A DNA stretch of 64,000 bases from AP-15 sp963845735 (GTDB lineage Bacteria > Pseudomonadota > Alphaproteobacteria > ATCC43930 > CGMCC-115725), in contig CAWJTR010000008.1 in NCBI GenBank assembly GCA_963845735.1, forward strand, positions 434,001 through 498,000, read 5' to 3'. The position numbers and the translations under genes were made by a program. Positions 57,404 through 64,000 of the stretch are shown piece after piece. The first letter of the stretch is position 1. Every line of letters starts with the position of its first letter. A model generated the notes under the pieces. That model worked only from the letters and a program-made list of their open reading frames with translations, was not told the origin of the DNA and did no database searches.

Positions 57404-58696
57404 ATGCGGGTGCTGGTGGTGGGTTCGGGCGGACGCGAGCATGCGCTCGCCTGGGCGATTGCGGCCTCGCCGCTGGTCGACCGGCTGTTCTGCGCGCCGG
57501 GCAATGCCGGGATCGCCGAGGAGGCCGAATGCGTGCCGATTCGCGCGACCGACATCGCGGCACTGGTCGGCTTTTGCAAGCGCGAGCGGATCGATTTCGT
57601 CGTCGTCGGGCCGGAGGCGCCGCTCGCCCTCGGCCTCGTCGATGCGCTCGAGGCCGAGGGCATCGCCGCCTTTGGCCCGAGCGCGGCAGCGGCGGCGCTC
57701 GAAACCTCGAAATCCTTTGCCAAGGATCTGTGCGCCGTCGCCGGGGTTCCGACGGCGTCCTATCGCCGTTTCCACGATCCGGCGGCGGCGAAGGCCTATA
57801 TCGCCGAGCGCGGCGCGCCGATCGTCGATCAAGGCCGACGGCCTCGCCGCCGGCAAGGGCGTCGCCGTCGCGATGGATCTCGACACCGCCTTTCGCGCGG
57901 TCGACGCCGCGCTGGTCGAGCACCGTTTCGGCGAGGCCGGGCATGAAATCGTCGTCGAGGATTTTCTCGAAGGCGAGGAGGCCAGCTTCTTCGCGCTGGT
58001 CGACGGCAAGGACGCTCTGCCGCTCGCTACCGCCCAGGACCACAAGCGCTTGGGCGAGGGCGACACCGGCCCGAATACCGGCGGCATGGGCGCCTTTTCC
58101 CCGGCCACCGCCATGACTCCGGCGCTCGAAGGCCAGGTCATGGACCGCATCATCCTGCCCACGATCGCGGCGATGCGGGATCAGGGACGAGTGTTCAAGG
58201 GCGTCCTCTATGCCGGGCTGATGGTGACCGAATCAGGCCCGATGCTGCTCGAATACAATGTCCGCTTTGGCGACCCCGAGGCGCAGGCGCTGATGATGCG
58301 GCTGATCAGCGACCCGCTGCCGGCGCTGATCGCGGCGCATGACGGGATTTTGCGGCAGGTCGATCTGCGCTGGCATGCCGATGCGGCGCTATGCGTCGTG
58401 ATGGCGGCGCGCGGCTATCCTGACGACCCCCAGCGCGGCAGCGAGATCCGCGGCCTCGACGCCGCCGCCAGCGACCCCGCGATCAAGATCTTCCACGCCG
58501 CCACCCGCCGCGAGCCTGCCCCGGCGGCGCCGGGGGCTCGCGCCTCCTTGCCGATGGCGGGCGCGTCCTCGGCATCACCGCGTTGGGCAGCGACCTCACC
58601 CAAGCCCGCGACCGCGCCTACGCCGCGATCGACCGGATCGACTGGCCCGAAGGCTTCTGCCGCCGCGACATCGGCCGCCGCGCGATCGGGCGATAG
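57404..58696 (+). CDS. purD: Phosphoribosylamine-glycine ligase (frameshifted)
   Basis: About 430 residues of ATP-grasp enzyme: MRVLVVGSGGREHALAWAIA, VVGPEAPLALGLVDALEAEG, IKADGLAAGKGVAVAMDLDT, GPNTGGMGAFSPATAM, and LEYNVRFGDPEAQALMMRLI. It makes glycinamide ribonucleotide in purine synthesis. Two compensating frame changes lie near 57830 (after GAPIV) and 58530 (before LADGGRVLGITALG). The product ends RRDIGRRAIGR at the TAG at 58694. Confidence 0.95.
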
Positions 58697-58715
58697 CTGG
58701 CTAGGGCGGTGCGGC

Positions 58716-59474
58716 TCAGCTGGCGGAGAAGGCGATTTCGACGCGGCCGAGCGGGCCGAAATCGGCGGCGATATGGGTGCCGTGCCGGGTGAAGACCATG
58801 CCGGTCCACGATCCGGTGGTGACGAAGGCGCCGGCCTTGGCGCCGCCGCGGCTCCGCATCAGATTGGCGAAATCGACGAGCGCCGCCACCGGATCCCGCG
58901 CGGCGCCCATGCTGCTGTCGGCGAACGGCTTGCCGTCCTCGGTGATCCGCATCTCGGTCCGCGAAAGATCAAGCTTCTCCCAGTCCGCCACCGCGGCGCC
59001 CCAGACGAGCCCGCCATTCGAATAATTGTCGGCGAGGATCGACGGCCGGCCGAGCGACTGAAAATCTTTGTAGCGCGAATCGACTACCTCGATGACCGGA
59101 TGCATGGTGGCGCCCGCGGTGACCTCGGCGCGCTCATACGGCGCCGCGCGCGGCGGCAGGTCGTGGCCCAGGCGAAACGCGATCTCGGCCTCGATGGCGA
59201 TCAGCCGCAGCTCGCGCGCGGCTGTAGCTGAAGCCGGGCTCGGCCGGATCATCCGGGCAAAGATCGGCGCGCAGAATGCCGCGGTGGTCGCCGAAGCGGC
59301 GCCGACCTTCCAGCCGCCGATCGTCTCGCCGAGCCGGCGAACGACAGCATCCTGGATCTGATAGGCGTCGGCATCCGATTGCGGCCGGCAACCGGGCGGC
59401 AGTTCGGCCAACGGCTCCCCGCCGCGCGCTGCAGTCAAGAGCCGCGCGGCTTCTTCGGCTTGTTCGGCATGCAT
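58716..59474 (-). CDS. 2-keto-4-pentenoate hydratase-like (FAH superfamily) enzyme
   Basis: 252 residues. DAYQIQDAVVRRLGETIGGW and KVGAASATTAAFCAP begin it, the metal ligands are in IAIEAEIAFRLGHDLPPRA (ExE) and VIEVVDSRYKDF, and DNYSNGGLVWG is typical of MhpD/XylJ. It hydrates 2-hydroxypenta-2,4-dienoate after meta-cleavage, or decarboxylates a related oxalocrotonate. It is last in an apparent three-gene minus-strand operon with the aminotransferase and a luciferase-like enzyme, 22 bases after the former. Confidence 0.87.
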   Translation of the reverse strand: MHAEQAEEAARLLTAARGGEPLAELPPGCRPQSDADAYQIQDAVVRRLGETIGGWKVGAASATTAAFCAPIFARMIRPSPASATAARELRLIAIEAEIAFRLGHDLPPRAAPYERAEVTAGATMHPVIEVVDSRYKDFQSLGRPSILADNYSNGGLVWGAAVADWEKLDLSRTEMRITEDGKPFADSSMGAARDPVAALVDFANLMRSRGGAKAGAFVTTGSWTGMVFTRHGTHIAADFGPLGRVEIAFSAS

Positions 59475-59496
59475 CGATCATCCCCCAATCGGAGAG

Positions 59497-60681
59497 TTAC
59501 GGAGCGGCGAGGAATTCGAGCGCTGCGGCGACGCCGCCGGCGTGGTGCGGAATGCCGGCGCGGTGCAGCCCCATCTCGACCCCGCTCAACGTGCCGCACA
59601 ACATCAAGTCGTTAAACCAGCCGAGATGGCCGATTCTGAAAATCTTGCCCTTGAGCCGGCCGAGGCCGGTGCCGAGCGACATGTCGAAGCTGTCGAGGAT
59701 GATCTCGCGCAGCCGGTCGGCGTCGAACCCATCGGGGACGAGGACTGCGGTCAAGGAATTCGAATGCTCGCGCGGGTCGGCGCACAGCACTTCCAGCCCC
59801 CACCCGGCTACCGCGCGCCTAGTTGCCTCGGCGTGGCGGGCGTGGCGGCGGAAGACGGCGGGCAAGCCTTCCTCCTCCAGCAGCATGTGCAACGCCTCGC
59901 GCAGTCCGAACAGCAGGTTGGTAGCCGGCGTATAGGGAAAAAAGCCGGTCTGGCCGGTTTCGCGCATCGCCTGCCAGTCCCAATAGGAGCGCGACAGTTT
60001 TGCCGTCTCGGCCGCGGCAAGCGCCTTTTTCGACACCGCGTTAAAGCCGAGCCCGGGCGGAAGCATCAGCCCCTTCTGCGAGCCGGCGACGGTGACGTCG
60101 ACCCGCCACTCGTCGTGGCGGTAGTCGATCGAGGCCAACGAGGAGATCGTGTCGACCATGAACAGGGCCGGATGCCGGGCACGGTCGATCGCGGCGCGGA
60201 TCTCGGCGATGCGGCTCGCCACCCCGGTCGAGGTCTCGTTGTGCACGACGCAGACGGCCTTGACCTGGTGCGCCCGGTCGGCAGCGAGCTTTTCCTCGAC
60301 CAGGGCCGGATCGACCCCATGCCGCCAATCGCCCGGCACGAATTCGACCTCGAGCCCGAGCCGCCCCGCCATCGCCCGCCACAATGTCGCGAAATGGCCG
60401 GTCTCGAACATCAGCACCCGGTCGCCCGGCGACAACGTGTTGGAAAGTGCGGCCTCCCACGCCCCGGTGCCGGAAGACGGGTAGACGATCACGGTCTCGT
60501 CGGTCTGAAACACCCGCTTCATGCCGGCGATGATTTCCTTGCCGAGCTCGGCGAATTCCGGCCCGCGATGGTCGATGACCGGCATCGCGATCGCCTGCAG
60601 AACCCGGTCGGGCACATTGGTCGGGCCCGGGATCTGCAGGAAATGGCGGCCGCTGCGCGCGGCGGGAGCGTTGCCCTTCAT
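59497..60681 (-). CDS. Serine-glyoxylate-type aminotransferase, second copy
   Basis: 394 residues, intact. GRHFLQIPGPTNVPDRVLQA, VYPSSGTGAWEAALSNTLSP, HNETSTGVASRIAEIRAAID, and VTVAGSQKGLMLPPGLGF with the PLP Lys. The end GLGRLKGKIFRIGHLGWFND is characteristic of the SGAT/AGAT branch. It transfers an amino group from serine or alanine to glyoxylate, or acts on a pathway-specific amine. It is a paralogue of the gene at 14380. It sits between the luciferase-like and hydratase genes with 22-base gaps, so it is part of their operon. Confidence 0.92.
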   Translation of the reverse strand: MKGNAPAARSGRHFLQIPGPTNVPDRVLQAIAMPVIDHRGPEFAELGKEIIAGMKRVFQTDETVIVYPSSGTGAWEAALSNTLSPGDRVLMFETGHFATLWRAMAGRLGLEVEFVPGDWRHGVDPALVEEKLAADRAHQVKAVCVVHNETSTGVASRIAEIRAAIDRARHPALFMVDTISSLASIDYRHDEWRVDVTVAGSQKGLMLPPGLGFNAVSKKALAAAETAKLSRSYWDWQAMRETGQTGFFPYTPATNLLFGLREALHMLLEEEGLPAVFRRHARHAEATRRAVAGWGLEVLCADPREHSNSLTAVLVPDGFDADRLREIILDSFDMSLGTGLGRLKGKIFRIGHLGWFNDLMLCGTLSGVEMGLHRAGIPHHAGGVAAALEFLAAP

Positions 60682-60703
60682 CGCCGATCGTCCGATGGTC
60701 CGG

Positions 60704-61887
60704 CTATTCGGCGGCGTCGCGGCGCGGCGGCGGGTCGGCGCTGGCCGCCGCATGCCGGTCGATTTCCTTCTGGATTGCGGCGGCGGCCTGGCCGGTGAAG
60801 TCGACATGGCGGCTGGTGGCGAAATCGTAGCTGCCGCGCAGCAATTCCCGGCTCTTCTGGAAATGCGGGTGGACGAAGCGCGCCATCAGCTCGTAATGCT
60901 TTTTGGTCGCGTCCCAATCGGCCCAGTTCTGGGCCAGCTCGCACAGCACGCCAAACCCGCCGGAGCCCTCGATCAGCCGCTCGACATAGGCGATCGCGTC
61001 GTCGGGCGTGCCGATGCAGCCGGTGCCGGTTTCGATCAGCCAGTCGGTCGGATCGGGCACATCGGGCGGGATGATCGGGAAGGTCGCGACATCGCGGAAA
61101 TAGTTGGCGAAGGCCTGCACGCCGAACTGGACATTCTTGCGCGCCTGCTCGCGGGTTTCGGCGATGTGGAACATGCCGACGACGCGCCAGTTCTTGCGGT
61201 CGGGAACATGCCCGTTGGCCCGCGCGGTCTCCTCGTAGAGCCCCCAATTGGCGGTGTGGCGCTCCATCGCCATCGGGCTGGTGCCGCCGATCGACAGCAT
61301 GCCGACGCCGTATCTGCCCGGCCAAGCAGCGATCCCGATGGCGATCGCGCCGCCGCCACCGCCAATTCCATCGTCGGGCGGGTGTAGGGGCGCAGCTGCA
61401 ATTGCGCTTCGGTCAGGTTGAACCAGTCGGTCTTGCGGGTGACGGTTTCGCCTTTGAGCAGCGGGACGATGACGTCGAACGCCTCGTTCATCATCTGCCG
61501 CTGGTCGCCCGGATCGATGCCGATCTTCAGCGCGTCATGGACGAGCGCGCCCGGGCCGACCCCGAACATCGCCCGGCCGCGGGTCATGTGGTCGAGCTGG
61601 ACCATGCGGTCGGCCAGCATGAACGGATTGTGGTACGGCAAGGAGACGACGCCGGTGCCGAGGCGGATGTGGCGGGTGCGCTGAGCCGCGGCGGCGATGA
61701 ACATCTCTGGGGACGCGATCAGCTCGAAACCGCCCGAATGATGCTCGCCGATCCACGCCTCGTGATAGTTCAGCCGGTCGAGGTGCTCGAGGAGTTCGAG
61801 ATCCCGCTCCATCGACAAGGTCGGGTTTTCGTCGTGATTGTGGAACGGCGCTAGAAAAATGCCGCTGCGCAAATAGAGATCGTCCAT
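60704..61887 (-). CDS. LLM-class monooxygenase, limonene-monooxygenase-like (frameshifted)
   Basis: About 394 residues. LRSGIFLAPFHNHDENPTLS, HEAWIGEHHSGGFELIASPE, HIRLGTGVVSLPYHNPFMLA, and GRAMFGVGPGALVHDALKIG. EHHSGG and the PYHNPF stretch are those of flavin-dependent luciferase-like monooxygenases near limonene 1,2-monooxygenase. The frame changes near 61320-61345, after MELAVAA; the C-terminus reads RELLRGSYDFATSRHVDFTG. It is first in the three-gene operon and divergent from the Rieske oxygenase, leaving a 126-base promoter region. Confidence 0.88.
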
Positions 61888-62013
61888 GCCGAGCCCTCCG
61901 GCGGAATGCCTGTTGGACCGGATCGTCGGTGATAGGGCCGGTCCTCGCAAGCGATTTCCCCCGATCCTTCATGTCCTGCTATGATGCGAGCAATCACGCG
62001 AGGAGATGCCGTC

Positions 62014-63259
62014 ATGTCAGAGCTCGGGGCCGATGCGGTGCAGGGAGTTTCTTGGCCCTCGAACGGTTTGAGCGAGGTCCCGTTTCGGCTCTACACCGAC
62101 CCCGCGCAGTACCGGCTCGAACAGGAGCGGATCTTCAAGGGACCGACATGGAGTTTTCTGTGCCTCGCCGCCGAGATCCCGAATGCCGGCGACTATGTCG
62201 CCACGACGATCGGCGAGACCGCGGTGGTCGTGACCCGCGATGCCGAGGGCGGCATCAACGCCTTCGCCAATCGCTGCGCCCATCGCGGCAATCTGCTGTG
62301 CATCGAGCGCCACGGCAGCGGCAAAGAGATCAAATGCATCTATCACGGCTGGACTTATGACCTCGCCGGCAAATTGACCGGCGTCGCTTTCGAGCGCGGG
62401 GTCAAGAGGCAGGGCGGGATGCCGCCGGAATTCCGCAAGGACGACCACGATCTGCCGCGGTTGCGGGTCGCCGAACTGGCCGGCCTCGTCTTCGGCACCT
62501 TCAGCCCGGAGGCGCCCGACCTCGAAACCTATCTCGGGCCTCAGGTTGTCGGCGGCATCCGCCGCGTGCTCAACCGGCCGGCCCATATCCTCGGCCGCAG
62601 CACCCAGGTATTGCCGAACAATTGGAAGCTTTACTTCGAAAACACCAAGGACACCTATCACGCCAGCATCCTGCACGCCTTCCTGACGACGTTCCGCATC
62701 AACCGGCTATCGATGCCGGGCGGGATCCATATCGACGACAGCGGCGGGCATCATTTCAGCCAGGCCAAGCTCGACTACGCCGCCGAGGACGCCGACTACC
62801 AGCGCGAGGGGCTGCGCTCCGACACCGATATGCGCCTCGAAGACCCCTCGGTCGTCGAGTTCGGTCGACGAATATGGCGACAGCGTTTCGGTGCAGATCC
62901 TGACGATTTTCCCGGGCATGATCCTGCAGCAGATCCGCAATTCGATCGCGGTGCGGGTAATCCAGCCGCGCGGTCTCGAAAAGACCGAACTCGACTGGAT
63001 CCATCTCGGCTTCGAGGACGATGACGAGGCGATGACCGAGCGCCGGCTGCGCCAGGGCAATCTGGTCGGCGCCGCCGGCTATATCTCGATGGAGGATGGC
63101 TGTGTCGGCGGCTTCGTGCAGCGCGCGCTGCGTTTCAACGACGACGACAGCGGCGTCGTGATGATGGGCGGTTACGACGCCCAGTCGCAGCCCTTCCGTT
63201 CGAGCGAAGCGGCGATCCGCGGCTTCTGGAAGAAGTACCGCGCGATGATGGGCGATTGA
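62014..63259 (+). CDS. Rieske ring-hydroxylating oxygenase, alpha subunit (frameshifted)
   Basis: About 414 residues. The Rieske cluster is C88-A-H90 and C108-I-Y-H111 (FANRCAHRGN, CIYHGWTYDL). The mononuclear Fe site is in NWKLYFENTKDTYHASILH with Asp213, His216 and His221. The closest visible resemblance is to anthranilate/salicylate/benzoate-type dioxygenases. It activates O2 to hydroxylate an aromatic ring. The frame changes near 62865 (before SVSVQILTIFPGMILQQIRN). GAGGAG before the ATG at 62014 is preferred over 61981. The beta subunit follows after 20 bases. Confidence 0.93.
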
Positions 63260-63279
63260 CGCGCAAAAGAGGGCGCGCC

Positions 63280-63755
63280 ATGGACGACATTGCGGTGCGG
63301 CTCGGCATCCACGAGCTGATCGCCGCCTATGCCGAGTGCATCGACGAAGACCGGCTCGAAGAATGGCCGGATTTCTTTGTCGAGAAGTGCCATTACCTGA
63401 TCACCAGCCGCCAGAGCCATGAGGCCGGGTATCGGCACGGCGTCGTCTACGCCGCCTCGCGCGGGCATGCTGAAAGACCGGGTGCTGGCGTTGCGCCGCG
63501 CCAACATCTTCGAGCCGCACCGCTATCGCCACATCGTCGGCCCGATCCGGGTCGGCAAGATCGAGAACGGGGTGGCCGAGGTCCGCTCGAATTTCATCGC
63601 CGTGCGGATCATGCATGACGGCGAGACGAGCCTGTTCGCTTCCGGCCGCTATCTCGACCGCATCGACATCGTCGGCCGAGCCCTACCGTTTCCTCGAGCG
63701 CCTGGTGATCCTCGACAGCCAAAAAATCGACACCCTGCTGGTGATCCCGCTGTAA
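63280..63755 (+). CDS. Ring-hydroxylating oxygenase, beta subunit (frameshifted)
   Basis: About 157 residues of NTF2-like fold: IHELIAAYAECIDEDRLEEW, PDFFVEKCHYLITSRQSHE, RANIFEPHRYRHIVGPIRVG, and SGRYLDRIDI then RFLERLVILDSQKIDTLLVI. This is the structural beta subunit of an alpha3beta3 oxygenase. Two surplus bases break it, near 63465 (in CGCGCGGGCATG) and near 63680. It ends VIPL at the TAA at 63753. Its ferredoxin and reductase are not in view; the Rieske ferredoxin at 298 is far away. Confidence 0.9.
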
Positions 63756-63780
63756 GCAAGTAAAATACAGGCGTCGGCGA

Positions 63781-64000
63781 CTATCCGAACGCCTTCACCG
63801 CTTGTTCGATCGCCGGCGCGGCCTTTGCCAGGTCCTCGGGGATCATTGCCGGGGTCGCCTCGATGCTGGCGTTCAATGCCAGAAACCACGGCTCGGCAAT
63901 TCGCGGGAGATCGGACGGATCCTTCATATCGATGATCAGGATGCCGGTGCGGCGCCCGCCATCGGCGATGAAGTAGGCGGCTTCGGGCCTTTGTTGTTCC
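63781..64000 (-). CDS. C-terminal part of a conserved hypothetical protein (cut by window edge)
   Basis: Minus-strand frame ending at 63781, with 73 codons visible: EAAYFIADGGRRTGILIIDM, KDPSDLPRIAEPWFLALNAS, IEATPAMIPEDLAKAAPAIE. I recall uncharacterised proteins with this ending but no function. It is convergent with the oxygenase operon and likely belongs to another transcript. Confidence 0.6.
   Translation of the reverse strand, partial: EQQRPEAAYFIADGGRRTGILIIDMKDPSDLPRIAEPWFLALNASIEATPAMIPEDLAKAAPAIEQAVKAFG

Overview
The window is GC-rich bacterial chromosome, most likely from an alphaproteobacterium, possibly Rhodospirillales-like; this placement is an inference. The pointers are gene orders seen mainly in that class: argH-lptM-lysA followed by a TIGR02302/DUF4175 membrane protein, proS-lolC-lolD, divergent xseA/purD, a CIRCE-controlled groSL operon, and a RibA with a degenerate N-terminal half. 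There are no rRNA or tRNA genes and no CRISPR array, and only the edge of one IS110-type transposase.

About 25 genes, including single-copy essential ones (proS, groL, lysA, argH, purD, ribA, lolC), are broken by one- or two-base indels, mostly in short G/C runs, with the protein continuing cleanly in another frame. This looks like uncorrected sequencing error, as in a long-read metagenome assembly, rather than gene decay. I give such genes as one feature spanning all frames and state where the frame changes.

Layout. 1-2.5 kb: transposase edge, Rieske ferredoxin plus SnoaL-like protein, DUF1185 protein, glutathione transferase. 2.6-7.9 kb: sugar-nucleotide genes (epimerase, wecB, wecC) around small membrane or secreted proteins. 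8-15.6 kb: cupin, lipoprotein, universal stress protein, a ridA/enolase-superfamily pair, a PPOX-fold flavin/F420 protein, amidase and a serine-glyoxylate-type aminotransferase. 16-19.7 kb: proS, an unknown gene, lolC, lolD. 19.7-28.9 kb: accessory catabolic genes (esterase, two luciferase-like oxidoreductases, aldo/keto reductase, vapBC, an orphan CoxL-type molybdoenzyme, an SDR, and an M28-peptidase-like protein that seems to have lost metal ligands). 29-31 kb: groSL. 31.4-41.2 kb: housekeeping (DUF4175 protein, lysA, lptM, argH, tlpA, gluQRS) and two unknown genes, one with a phage-tail-like motif. 41.5-47.6 kb: higBA with palindromic operators, then an efflux locus with two DHA2 permeases around marR-emrA. 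47.6-58.7 kb: GYD protein, pterin dehydratase, a legumain-like secreted protease, CHRD protein, glycosyltransferase, response regulator, ribA, SDR, kinase/ATPase fusion, xseA, purD. 58.7-64 kb: a divergent catabolic locus: on one side a luciferase-like monooxygenase, a second aminotransferase and a 2-keto-4-pentenoate hydratase-like enzyme, on the other the two subunits of a Rieske ring-hydroxylating oxygenase.

The best candidate for an undescribed system is this last locus, whose enzyme combination I cannot match to a named pathway. Next come the degenerate M28-like protein paired with an SDR, and the doubled-permease EmrAB arrangement.
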